From: Trileptium ribeirensis
Lineage: Eukaryota; Nematoda; Enoplea; Enoplida; Thoracostomopsidae
Length of the DNA stretch: 64,000 nt
Assembly (NCBI GenBank): GCA_030248225.1
Contig: JASANE010012231.1
Location: 124,001 to 188,000, forward strand
Reading direction: 5' to 3'
A program made the translations under genes and the position numbers. Positions 11,510-22,900 of this stretch are shown piece after piece (the stretch's first letter is position 1; every line of letters starts with the position of its first letter). Below the pieces are notes generated by a model. It made no database searches. It was given only the letters and a program-made list of their open reading frames with translations, and was not told the origin of the DNA.

Positions 11510-14250
11510 CCGCAAACTAGCCAGATTTTGATAATCTAACTCTTGGATTTTGCTTCTTGTAGCCAATATAGTACTAGCAACTTTTATCAGTTTACTGGGA
11601 AAAATGGCGTATATTAGTAAGCGAAAAATGCCCTTTACGACCATGGATAAAGGAACTTTTGAGTAACAAATGTTATTGGCAAAATATAACGTTAGGTGAA
11701 GCATGCTTAATTGAGTATGTGAAGCAGGATTGTCGGTGAAAAATGCTCTACGGCAGTGGTTTTGCTTTAAAAATGTATTTATTTAATTAATGAACTGGAG
11801 ACAGTTTGTTGGTCGATTCGGTACAAAAATGCTCTATTTTTCAATTTAGTACGATGTTCATTGGTGTGTTGAGCTTGGTCTATTGTATTGTACATGGACA
11901 TTGCGGTGGAAATATGCGATTTTGAGCAAGAAAAAGTTTTGCATTCAAGATTTTTTAAACTGATGGATTACCTTATCATGTTCCGCGTTTTACACTTTAT
12001 CACAAAACCCATAATTGATGTGTATGGCAATGTTTACAGGAAACTACAATAGGCTATGTAACAGTGGTCGAACGCTTGAGATGTACATATTTATATACTA
12101 ATTGGCTCAGTCAGTGAAAAATGCGATGCCTGTGTACTACTTTAGGAATATTGTATTTGTTTTTGTAGTATGGACAGAGGCGAGATTTGCTGCGGAAGTA
12201 GTTTTGTAGACGTGAATATTCATATAGGTTTATTTGAATAGAGAAATGTCTACGTGATGGAACGGAAGACATTCCAGTAAAATTATTCCAGTAAGTAAAT
12301 TCCAGTGATGTCTCAGAAAATATAATATAACATTATTAAAGTAGGGCTGTTGGCTTTTTGCGCAATTTTATTTTGAGGTAGTATTTTGATAATATTGATT
12401 TTGCGTTTGAAAATGTATTAAGAGGCTATAGACATGTCGTTGGTCATTGCGGTGGAAATATGATCTATTATTTTCAATTTATTACGATGTTAATGGTGTG
12501 TTGGGCTGGTGTACTGTTCTGTACAAGGACATTCCGGGGAAAATGCGCTTTTAAGCAGGAATACACCTTGTATACAAGATAAAAATTTTTTAAACCAGTT
12601 TATAGATTACAACTGATCATGTTAACAAATCTTTCACTTTATCCTTTATTAAAAATCCAGTAATTGATGTGTATTGTAATGTTTAAAGGAACTGCAACAG
12701 ATAGTGTAAGCGCTTGAGTGATATTTCATTTTCTTAAGACTTGCATAATATGTCCGCCATGCACAACCCATCAGAGTCAAAATAAACTGTTATCTATGTT
12801 GTTACTTCAATGATTAATATGTAGTTCTACAGCAATTAAAAAACGTAGAGATTATACATTACAGGAGTATATAATTTCCAATTTGCCTGACCGAAGTAAA
12901 TGCAAAGGATCAAAACAGAGCTTAACCCTACTTTTATTTATTTTAGGGTTGTTATTTAAGACACGTGTCGCTTCTAAGAAAAGTAACAAGCCAAAACAAG
13001 TTCCAGTCATAGCGAATTAAACAACTAATAATTATTACTTGATCACTTTGAAAAAATATCCTTGAGACAAGAAATAAAACACTCGAAAGCAAGCAAACAG
13101 AAGTTTTTATGCCAGTCCACTAAGCAAATAAATCATGTTTCAAAGCAAAACGTATTACCCCAGAATTTCATTATTAGTGTAAGAGCATTTTTCTTCGAGA
13201 ATCCTGTTCCGCATAGCTGATTATGCACGCGTTACCTAACGTTATATTTCTCTTTTTCAGGGAAAGTGATAGTCCACTATAGCACTGCATACGATTGGTA
13301 ATGTACAAGTTGCGCGAACCACCACACACCGTATCCAATTTCTAGTTTGTTGACATATAGAATATTGCCAGACAACAAAATACTCGAAAAGAAAATTTTA
13401 ACATATAGTATGGAAACTAATCCGAAGCCCACGTTAATAGTCAAAAAACGAAAAGCTTATAATTATATTAAAAGTTTCAAGATACCATTAAAGTTATTTT
13501 AACACCATTAACTGAGCGTTACTATTCTAAAATGTTATACAAAATAACACTTTGCCAGACTTTAATATTACATATCTGAAATTATAAAAATGTCGAATAA
13601 TTAACATTTATGGATTACGTATGTAATCTTTGTTTTAATAAGTATAATATAAATATAAGGGTATGTAATAGAGAATATGAAAAATATAAAATTATATCGA
13701 AAATATAAGCTAAGTAGCAAGCATCTGTGATACTAGCTACATCCATTTTCCAATGAGACCCGCAGTATGAGAATCAAAATGTCAAACATTCCTGCTTTTC
13801 GAAAAGTCTGATTCGTCGTTGCGTGAAACTTCGCTCGATGAACGATATTTTTCGTCTCGAGTGAAACACGATGCTCAGCGTATGCTATTATAATCAATAG
13901 AAGCATCGAATAGAAAAATAGTAAAGTAGCTTATATATAATTTATGTAAACTACAGATAAAAAGATGTAATTTTGCCCTTTCGAAACTAATGCAACAACC
14001 CAAGTTACTCATAATACGTGCTTGTTACTGGACATTGATAACCCGCGTATTGAAAATTAGGTATGACTCAGATTAGAAAAAGGTAAAATTAATAATTGTT
14101 TCGGTAGTAAAGTTAAAATGATGCACTAGTAAACTTAAGATCGACTATCCTATTTTGTAAAAGCCAATAGCGAAGCGCAAACCGTTGTTACGTAACAAAT
14201 GTGAAAATTTCATCGACTTTTCGATAACAGAAAATTGGCAAAATCAGAAA
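11510..14250. repeat. AT-rich intron with a roughly 640-bp direct duplication
   Basis: 11831-12080 and 12469-12720 are diverged direct copies. Both run TTTTCAATTTA-TACGATGTT, GGTGTGTTG, TGTAC..GGACATT, TTTTTTAAAC, ATAATTGATGTGTAT or TAATTGATGTGTAT, and GCGCTTGAG. A third, more decayed copy lies in intron 8 (about 36170-36300, including CACTTTATC..GATATGCATTG and GGGCGCTTGAAATGATATTTC). The rest of the stretch to 14250 shows no gene or clear element. Confidence 0.6.
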
Positions 14251-14269
14251 CAAGCACCTAAAATTACAG

Positions 14270-14585
14270 TTTGTGTTCGAACAGAATTTTGACGATTTTG
14301 AATTTGCAGTGAAAACTGTTATCGAACGCCTATCAGCTTCTGATTCGTATTTGTCTGTGTTCGCGAACAAATTTAACGTAATACTGACGTCACAAATCAA
14401 TCGTTCATGTTGTTTACGTTACAGTGTTCGCGAACAAATCCAGCGATTCCAAATCCGGTAGATTTTCGTTCGAAAAAAAATCGGTAATTGTATTTGAATT
14501 TTCGCGAACAAAAATTTACCGGATTACTATCACAGAGCTTTGTGTTCGCGAACAATTCTGCACCGGATTATGGTTTACCAAAAAA
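14270..14585. repeat. Cluster of TTCGCGAACA palindromes
   Basis: The self-complementary core TGTTCGCGAACA or a close variant occurs at about 14275 (TGTTCGAACA), 14356, 14424, 14501 and 14542, separated by 40-80 bp of unrelated AT-rich sequence. Palindromes of this kind could be protein-binding sites or the internal filling of a decayed Tc1-like MITE; the block begins at a TACAG like the MITE ends elsewhere in the window. No right end could be fixed. Confidence 0.6.
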
Positions 14586-14589
14586 CGTT

Positions 14590-15206
14590 CAGTAACAGAT
14601 TTTTAACCGAAATAGCAAAATAGGATTATTGATGGGCGTGGGTTAAGTTTACTCTCGCATTATAAACTTCAAGATTGTTGAAATTGCGAAATTTCGTAAA
14701 AAATGTTATGGCATGGTCTTCGTGGGTAACGTCTATTGATGAGTACTTTAAGAAAATAATTATTGCAGTCTTGTTTAAATTAGTAAAAGTCGTGTTAATG
14801 TTTGCTTATCTTACAATCTGACGATGGATAATTCCCTAGAAACTGTAAGTGAAAGATTGTTACTGTAATGTGGAAAGTAGAAAATATTGAAATCAAAATT
14901 GTTTCTTTTGTCGTACAGGGTAATATTCACTCTACCTTAGTTAAGTTTAATATTAAGGTCCAAAAGATTGGCCATTTGATTATTGTTGGTAACTTTGCAA
15001 AAACAAAGGAACCGGGTATGTTTCTTTATATAATTGGTTGGATTTATCATAATCACTAATGACTGTTAGGTCGTCTATGTATTTGAAGGCAAATTTCAGA
15101 GAATTACAAACGTTCATGCGGTCCTTGATATTCTTACAAACATACGTTCATGATAGTGATAGGGATGTGAGTTACTGATAAAACGAGCTGCATCGGTGCC
15201 TATAGG
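14590..15206. other. Intron 2, AT-rich, no recognised feature
   Basis: Plain AT-rich intronic sequence with only a short 63-codon open frame. I see no similarity to MED14 and no repeat ends. Confidence 0.45.
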
Positions 15207-15208
15207 TA

Positions 15209-15476
15209 CAGTCACGGCCAGAAATAAAATGCAAAATAATCGATCGGAATTTCGATCGATTTCAATAAACGAAATTTCGATCGATTTTGATTAAAAACGA
15301 AATGTCGATCGTTTCCGATTTTCGCGCAATTATTTATTAGATAAATTTCAAGATTTTAAAATTTCGATTTTTTTCGATTAAACGAAATTTCAATCGATTG
15401 CTATTAAACGAATTTTCGGTCGATTGCGCTTTCGATTTCGCTCGTTTTCAATTGCATTTATTTCTGGCCGCGACTG
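15209..15476. mobile_element. Tc1/mariner-like MITE, 268 bp
   Basis: The ends CAGTCACGGCCAGAAATAAA and TTTATTTCTGGCCGCGACTG are inverted copies, and TA flanks both sides (15207-15208, 15477-15478), as expected for Tc1/mariner insertion. The interior is built from repeated CGAAATTTCGATCGATT-like motifs, so it is strongly self-complementary. It has no coding capacity. Its ends resemble those of 29511-29761, 61479-61675 and 62348-62545 in the CCAGAAAT core. Confidence 0.85.
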
Positions 15477-15479
15477 TAT

Positions 15480-16490
15480 ACCTACTGTTTGTTTAAAGAC
15501 ACAGTTGCAAAACGTGTAGAATGTATTAAAAATTAGTGTTATCAAGAGTCAGATATTTTTGTTTATGCAGTTTTCGTATAATGTCCAGAAAATTTTAAAA
15601 AGAAAACACACAGATCATTTTGCTAGTGTTTTTGCAAATTAATTCTAGCAGTTCTTCGAGATTATTAATAATCTCACTATTGTCCAGGGTAGTATACGAT
15701 GCTGTGAAGTCGTAGGTGTTAATACTTATGCATTTCCGAATTTTACTGAGTTCTGTAATCGTCAACAATGTCGTGGTTGCTGTCGCGAAATATAAGGCGT
15801 GAACAAAAATTTAATCGAGTGATTAGTAACATCAGTATTTATTGGATATTAAGTTAAACTATGTATTTGATGTACGTGAAATAACTGTGTTGTAGCATGA
15901 GTAAAGTTCGTGGCTTTATCTAGTTTCGCTTTTTGTCATGTTTTGTACAGTTCTACTCACATTTACTTAGTATCCCATTTTGGTGTTACTGTTTTGATTT
16001 CACCACAACTTAAACCAAAATTCTGCCGAATTAAGCTCTTTTGTTGTTTAGACATTTTTCGTCATACTTTTAGTAACCAATTAGTGCAGATATTCATGAT
16101 TTTGCGTCTGGCTGACCATACTTACCATACATAATTTATCGTAGTGTTTGGGACAAAAATTTAATGTGATTATATCTCAACTCTACACTATGATATGAAA
16201 TGGCTTAGCCAGACTTGCGATATATGTGTAGATCACAAATTATATGTTATTTATTGATGTTAATGTGTGTTTTCAGATATTGCAAACTGTTGTTTTGCTT
16301 AAATTTCGTGCTAAGGGAAAATTCAAACCGTCGCTAATGTTTGGGTAGCAAAGATTTTGGTTCTACAGTAGTTGTAGATTTCAGGTTTATTTAGAAAATT
16401 ATTATGTAAATGGCTGAAACTAGCTGGCGTCTATTTTACTTTCCGTGGTCTGCGCCCGATGCTATCTGTGATATTATTTAATCTCTATAG
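15480..16490 (+). other. Distal intron 2, no recognised element
   Basis: AT-rich intron ending in the E3 acceptor (ATCTCTATAG). The 74-codon frame at 15910-16134 has no recognised domain and no splice partner in phase. Confidence 0.5.
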
Positions 16491-16732
16491 ATTGCGACTG
16501 CGTGATATCGGTATTGCAGCGAAATTGTTTCGCACAATGCCAGTATCCGACAGCAATGCAGACAGAATTGATGCCTCTAAATCGGAGACGAAGTGTACAA
16601 GGTTTGCCAGCAAATCTTACTATCCGTGCTTAGAGTGCTCCCTAGTTGCTACGTCGTCACCGCTTGAAAAAGTGAATATAACCATCAATTTGTTCTCCGG
16701 CCGGTTTATATGCATTCTTCGACAGGCTCAGC
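16491..16732 (+). CDS. MED14: MED14 exon E3
   Basis: The first base completes the split Arg codon of E2, giving SRLRLRDIGIAAKL at the place of the family's SRLSDLKLEFQAFL. Further on, YPCLE, PLEKVNITINLFSGRFICIL corresponds to the SPCLRAEQIHITID..TGMFRCHV segment of insect MED14. The exon ends in RQAQ plus one base before the strong donor GTAAGT, phase 1. The loop between the two conserved blocks (SDSNADRIDASKSETK) is charged and diverged. A hAT-type end fragment starts only about 50 bp beyond the donor. Confidence 0.88.
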
Positions 16733-16779
16733 GTAAGTTCAATCTTTTTAGCAGAAACACACTATTATCTTGCGTTTGG

Positions 16780-16915
16780 ACCACAGATGAAGCAAAAATG
16801 TGGAAAATTTCAAACAAAATTTTTAAATCGGAATTCCGGTTCCGGTTTGGTTTTGCCCTTTGCCGGAACCGCAACCGGAACACGATTTTCGCCAGAACCG
16901 GAATTCCGGTTACTC
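16780..16915. mobile_element. hAT-type element, isolated end fragment
   Basis: Matches the last 130-140 bp of the element at 51336-52523: ATGAAGCAAAAATGTGGAAA, TTTCAAACAAAATTTTTAAA, then GGAATTCCGGTTCCGG, CCGGAAC repeats, CACGATTTTCGCC and the end GGTTACTCCCTG. The other end is missing, so it is a truncated or deleted copy. Confidence 0.8.
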
Positions 16916-16919
16916 CCTG

Positions 16920-17430
16920 GTGGTATATGCTCTATATGCGCTGGAAAATGGAACACATAGTACTTCTCGGCTAGCCCCGGCTCCGGCCCCGGCCCCAGAA
17001 CAACACTAATACAAAATGTATGTTTGCTGACGGCAATAATATTTTTGTTATAAAGATAATTTAGGGTTTTGTGTTAGATGCCGCTCGGTTTAAATTTTGG
17101 ACCGTATTTGAAAAAGTACACCTAATAATATTTTCATTCATACTATCGTTTTTAATTGTTTAGTTGTATGCAACAAGTTGATAAAGTCAATACCTGCAGT
17201 ACTCAGAAATGAATGCATACTGTGTTTTCTGTATTTCTTTGATGTTGGTTCAACTGAGACTTCCAACCTTTCTGACGGTAAAGGGCAATATAGCAAAATT
17301 GAAATTCCCAAATGCCAGTGGATTCTAGTTCACAAAATTCGAGGATGTATATAAATCATGTATGAAAGCAACTACTGTGCAAGGAACAAAAGGCGAACGT
17401 TAGTAGTATCGACTAACAAGCGTTATATGC
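16920..17430. other. Intron 3 proximal, no recognised gene
   Basis: Starts with a short GC-rich patch (GGCTCCGGCCCCGGCCCC at about 16979) followed by ordinary AT-rich intron up to the edge of the inverted repeat A copy. Confidence 0.45.
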
Positions 17431-18043
17431 GTCTTTTGTATGGCAACCCCTTACCATACCAGACTCACGAATGAATAGAGCGGTACGACTACCCGCCTGC
17501 CCCGATGTACTTATCTGTAGGAATAGCCCTACCCCGCACGATAGGACTACGAAACCCATCCCGAATTTTCATAGAAAAGAGTGGCCGTGACGGATACCCG
17601 TCACGACCGTTTTCACGAGTGAGGACCACAAAAATATAGCTGTTCGCCACAGCAAACGAGCGAAATTTCCTGAAAATATTAGTAAGAAAAGTAAAATATC
17701 ACTTCACCAGTGTTCATTATTAGGAAGTACACTGGTATACTTCAGTAATTAAAATTTTATCAGCTACCAGCGTTCATTATCGCTGGCTAAGTTTGCTGGT
17801 AAAATTGAAGGAGAAAAGTATGAAAATTTAGGCTCAAAAGCATCGTCTCCGGCCCATAACTCCGGAACCGTTGAGAATTCGAGTATTTGCTACATAATTT
17901 TGGTAGGAAATTTTACGGTCTTTCTAATAAGACCGGTCTCGTGGAAATCCGACCGAGATCCACGGACTTATTAGTAAATAATCCAGTACGTATAGCAGAT
18001 AAATCACATTTAAGTAAATAAATCAACGAATAGTGGACACCAA
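17430..18043 (-). repeat. Repeat A, inverted copy, terminal part
   Basis: Reverse complement of the 3480-4030 segment. From left to right it shows TACCATACCAGACTC, GCGGTACGACTACC, GGCCGTGACGGATACCCGTC (17582), GAGTGAGGACC, CAGCTACCAGCG..CGCTGG hairpins, CTCCGGAACCGTTGAGAATTC, ACGGTC..GACCGGTCTCG and ATCCACGGACTTA. It is interrupted at 18044-18057 by the Penelope-like insertion and resumes at 19973. Confidence 0.8.
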
Positions 18044-18057
18044 TATATATAGGACAT
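18044..18057. repeat. 14-bp direct repeat flanking the Penelope-like pair (left)
   Basis: TATATATAGGACAT here is repeated exactly at 19959-19972. The two copies bracket the head-to-head Penelope-like pair, as expected for a target-site duplication from a single insertion into repeat A. Confidence 0.75.
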
Positions 18058-19092
18058 CTAGAAAACACGCAACAAACTATATAGAAATAACGGCTAATTG
18101 CTATTGATTACTAAACAGTATCAGAGGTTTAAGGCTGCCAATGTCATTCAACCTTGGTTTTTTGCTTTTTGCTCCTAATAGTTAGATTCTCCAAAATTCG
18201 AAGTAGCCTTTCTGAAATGAATTTGTTACCACTTGTTTGTGAAATTATGGAGAAATCAGATGTTTCCGGGTGGTTTCTGCAAGACTGTGTATGCCTGTAA
18301 ACTGCTGAGTTAGACAATTGAGTATTGTTCAAACGTTTGTCTGTTCGGGCTGAAATGCCCAGATGCTCTGAAATTCTGGTTGATAGATGTCGTTAGGAAC
18401 TACCGATGTAGTCTGCTTCACAAGCAGAACATGTAGATTGATATACAACCGAGGACTTCAAAGCATCAGGGACATTGTCTTTGAACGTAAAACAATGTCT
18501 AAGTCTTTTTCCCGTTTCAGAAACAATTCGAACATTGAGACTTGCGAAGGCCGAGCGAAAGTTGTTATGTATCTGTTTACTCAGAGGTTTCGAGTAGTTG
18601 CCAAGATAAGGCAATTTTAACGTGACATAATGGGGATCCTGGTCGCTGTTTTGTATTGGAGTCGAAGTTATCGTGTTACTAGCTGGGTTAATAACTTTTG
18701 TTGCGCTATGTTCTTGCATCCATTTGTTAATAAACGCAGCTGTAGTCTTATCGATAATTTTGGGCGGATAACCATTGTTACATAAATTTTTGTGTATTAC
18801 TCGAATTTCTCTGTGTATGACATCAAAGTTTGATCGAATTGAGAACGCGCGGTGTAACAAGCATTGGATTAAGCCAATCTTGTACTTTGGAAAGACGAAT
18901 GAGTCAAACTTTAACATCAGACCTGTGTGGCTCGATTTTCTATACGTAGATGTAATGAAGCCTTTATTAGATTTGGTTATTTTTATGTCTAAAAAGGGAA
19001 TTGAGCCTTCCGATTCCTTTTCGATAGTAAACTTTATGGTTCGATGTTTTGAATTTAAGTAGTTAAGGAATTGATCAGCTTGCCAACTGTTG
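18058..19092 (-). pseudogene. Penelope-like element, minus-strand copy: RT C-terminus and GIY-YIG nuclease
   Basis: Penelope-like elements encode a reverse transcriptase followed by a GIY-YIG endonuclease. Here the minus strand reads from about 19092 down: WQADQFLNYLNSKHRTIKF, then IPFLDIKI and STYRKSSHTGLMLKFDSF, typical of the end of the RT; then ..DPHYVTLKLPYLGNYSKPLS; and finally STCSACEADYIGSS, the start of the nuclease domain (Cys pair plus YIG). A TAA at 18393-18395 replaces the Tyr codon found in the partner copy; beyond it the frame continues through YRHLSTRISEHL and RLLRILENLTIRSK to about 18144. The 5' part of the element (telomerase-like RT core) is missing. The copy is dead by truncation and a nonsense codon. 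Confidence 0.88.
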
Positions 19093-19958
19093 TTACATCT
19101 ACGTATAGAAGGTCTAGCCACACAGGTCTGATGTTAAAGTTTGACTCATTCGTCTTTTCAAAGTATAAGATTGGCTTAATCCAATGCTTGTTACATCGCG
19201 CGTTCTCAATTGGATGATCAAACTTTGATGTCATACACAGAGAAATTCTAGTTATACACAAAAATTTATGTAACAATGGTTATCCGCCCAAAATTATCGA
19301 TAAGACTACAGCTGCGTTTATTAACAAATGGATGCAAGAACATAGCGCAACAAAAGTTATTAACCCAGGTAGTAACACGACAACTTCGACTCCAATACAA
19401 AACAGCCTCCAGGATCCCCATTATGTCACGTTAAAATTGCCTTATCTTGGCAACTACTCGAAACCTCTGAGTAAACAGATACATAACAACTTTCGCTCGG
19501 CCTTCCCAAATCTCAATCTTCGAATTGTTTCTGAAACGGGAAAAAAACTTAGATATTGTTTTACGTTCAAAGACAATGTCCCTGATGCTTGAAAGTCCTC
19601 GGTTGTATATCAATATACATGTTCTGCTTGTCAAGCAGACTACATCGGTAGTTCCTACCGACATCTATCAACCAGAATTTCAGAGCATCTGGGCATTTCA
19701 GCCCGAACAGGCAAACGTTTGCACAATACTCAATTGTCTAACTCAGTAGTTTACAGGCATACACAGTCTTGCAGAAACCATCCGGAAACATCTGATTTCT
19801 CCATAATTTCACAAACAAGTGGTAACAAATTCATTTCAGAAAGGCTACTTCGAATTTTGGAGAATCTAACTATTAGGAGCAAAAAACCAAGGTTGAATGA
19901 CATCGGCAGCCTTAAACCTCTGATGCTGTTTAGTAATCAATAGCAATTAGCCGTAATT
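19093..19958 (+). pseudogene. Penelope-like element, plus-strand copy: RT tail and GIY-YIG nuclease
   Basis: Near mirror image of the minus copy, beginning at TTACATCTACGTATAGAA and reading TYRRSSHTGLMLKFDSFVFS, KWMQEHSATKV, HYVTLKLPYLGNYSKPLS, then TCSACQADYIGSSYRHLSTR, the characteristic GIY-YIG stretch with its downstream Arg and His. ERLLRILENLTIRSKKP and a final TAG near 19941 follow. In-frame TGA codons at 19215-19217 and 19590-19592 inactivate it. It is about 60 residues shorter at its 5' end than the partner. The junction at 19092/19093 joins two 5'-truncated copies head to head. Confidence 0.88.
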
Positions 19959-19972
19959 TATATATAGGACAT
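19959..19972. repeat. 14-bp direct repeat flanking the Penelope-like pair (right)
   Basis: Exact second copy of TATATATAGGACAT; see the left flank at 18044-18057. Repeat A sequence resumes immediately after it. Confidence 0.75.
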
Positions 19973-22900
19973 AGTTAGATTCCTTGAGACCTAGGCTTTG
20001 TTTTGAGCCCATGACGAACCCGCCGTGCCCGCTTTTAGGTACCTTTCCCGTGAAAATCGCACAAATTATCTCCCGACAGGCGCGTAACCCCTCGTTGGAT
20101 TGCCCTGTCAAAACTAACGCAAATATATACCCAACATCCCATAAAACTACCCCGAACCCGCGGGAGCAGTTTAAAGTACTTTAATCCTTTGCAAAACTTG
20201 TGATGGGCTCGCCCAAGAGCCCACCTTTCCCTTTTATTGTCCAAACATGGACCTGTTACATATCGAATTGTTCGGACGGACACACTGAGTCCGAATCCGA
20301 GACCCGTTTGGCACTTTGGCCTCCGACGAGGGAACAGCACCCTCTTTTTACTCCGTTGCTCCTTTAATAGGCGATCGTTTCTTGTGTTTGCTAAACGTTA
20401 GATTGAATGCACACCGAGCATAGCCCGCATACACTTGTCGATTGAAACTTATAATCAAATTATTTGTTCCATAACAAAATTTCATACTCTAGAATCTTGC
20501 CGAATCTTTGTTAGGGTGATAATAGTGACCTAAGCTTTTAAATTTAGCCAGGAATTCTAATTGATCCGTAACCGTATTCGCGAAGCTATCTTGTGAGCGA
20601 GACGGCTCATTCTGAGTGAAATTCTAACATATCTCAAAAGTTACTCCAGGGATTTGGCTAAAATTTTACCCGAATTTCGATAAAGATCCGAGCTATTGAT
20701 TTGTTACTTAAAACCTTCGAATATCACGTTGGAATCACAAACCCGACGACCTTGAAAGGGCTTGCCCGGCCGTAAACATAAATTTGGAAATATTTTAAGC
20801 TTCGTTCCAGGAATTTTGTCGAAACTGGCCATTTCTTCGTAGGAATGCCTGTTAACGAGTGCAACTCTAAAATCCATCGACATCGCGTCGGAATCACAAA
20901 CCCGACGACCCGACAGGGGTCCGCTCCCACCCGAAATTTCATGTATTTATAACTCAAAATTCTCTCCAGGAATTTTGGTAATTTTTACTATACAAATAGA
21001 GGCCCGTTAGGCCTTCCATTTGAGCTATCGATCCCGGCAAAGCCATGGCCCGTTCAAAAATTATAATAAATATAAACCCGAGCAGCTCAAAAGCCGCTCA
21101 GGTTTCACACATAATTGATAGATTTCTTCGCAGTATATACAGTTTCATAAGTAGGTTTTGGTTTAGCTTTGGCATATATTTTCTGAGCTTTCAGCTCTCT
21201 ATTTCATTTCTCCTCTGTACATATAGTAGTCATCAGTGCATCACGAAAGCCGTCGGAGACTCGAATCTCCGATATACGGAGGCTGCAATGAAAATATCAA
21301 ATTTACCAGAATTGGTAAATTTAATGGTAGTGGCAACAATTGTGTGTATAAAAGTTGTCGATATCGGGTCCCGGTCCGACGGACTAATTTTTGTGAGGGC
21401 CGTCGACCCAGTCCTAATAAATCGATAAATAAGGTCGAACCCAGCCCATGTGCAACATTTCGCAGAGAAAGGCTGGTAGATTAGCGAGAAATTAAGAATT
21501 GTTGGTTTTCCCCAGCCCCTGACGAGTTAGACTAAGAATCTCGGTCGAAAATTAGGAAACCGAGCAATCTAAGGAGACGAACCGAGTGAAATGCAGTTAA
21601 TAAATTTGTTACAGTGGTACCGATCACCGGGTCTACCGTTATTGACCCATTTCGTCAAGTAGGAACTACTAGAAACACTAATTAAATGTTAGTACCAACA
21701 TAGAGCTCTTTTCGAGAGCCGTTTTCAAGTCGAAATAGCATAGGCTTTAGTACTTTTAGGATAGCGTCGATGACAAACGAGGCATCGCTACTCATAGCTC
21801 TAACTTCACAAAAGTTGGTAGGCATCTGAACACAATTTTAACCCTTGCCACCAAGCCTGAAGTTGGCATGAAGTTTGCACAATGATAATGTATAGCCACC
21901 TAATTGGCATCAATTAATCGGACTCCTCGACTTTATTGGTTATATCATAGATTAGAGACGTACCCGAATCTGTCTCGCACCCTTCACTCGTACCGTTACG
22001 TTGTAGCAACACTGCGCAATTCGATCTTTTGAGAACAATTCCCGCATTAAGGAATTTGAGTTAAGACATCCGATTAGTTAGGGAAATTAACTAAGCGAGC
22101 TAAGCCTGTTAGCTCGTCTGAACTTATAGAAATTAGAAACAGCGCTGACGAGGCTCATCGCTTCGGCAGCGGCCTACTTGCACGCATAAGCGTAGCTTTT
22201 TTGTGATTGATCAATGATTGAGCGAGCGTTTAATTCTCAAACGTAGGAAACCTGTCATAGGACGAAGCAATGTATTTACCAAGCGTTTGTTGACTCTCAC
22301 AAGCAAACTGTCAAGTTAGTACGATCTTTCGTCCCAATCGCACGATACAATTACCATGCGATGCGCTTGTAAGTTGTTAGACCTGCATCCAGTTTTACAG
22401 CAGTACCTTTTGATTGAATTACCGCCGAACACCGAGTTACTTTACACACGCATATTAGCGGCGGACGTTAAGGCTAAGGCAGCGTCTTCAACCCTTTTGC
22501 AAGATTGGAAAGAGTCCATTTGGAGCTCTCCAATAGGCTAACCAAGTTTACGAATTGTCCGAATCAAACATCACCCAACCGTCTCGTATTAGGACGCGAA
22601 ATACTTTTCCCTGGATCCGGCTCGATCCAGAGTCTTCTAAAAATGTGTAAATTTGGCAGTCAAAACAAAATATCAAAATGCCTAGCGTTGATAAAGTACA
22701 GTTATTGTACACAACACATATGTTAGCTATAATTTTGTATTAAGGAAATCCTGAAAAGTTAGAAAATTCGGTCCCAACCTCAATTTACCGGGACCCATGA
22801 ACCGCCCAGGAGATATTTTACCTGGTCTAATTTGATTTTATTTCGGCTCATCTTTATGGACGCCAGAAGTCTACTTTTGTAGTTGTTCCGGTTGCTAACG

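Noticed and set aside
21240..21290. tRNA-like T-arm GGAGACTCGAATCTCC
   Set aside because: No matching acceptor, D or anticodon stems around it, and it lies inside degenerate repeat A.
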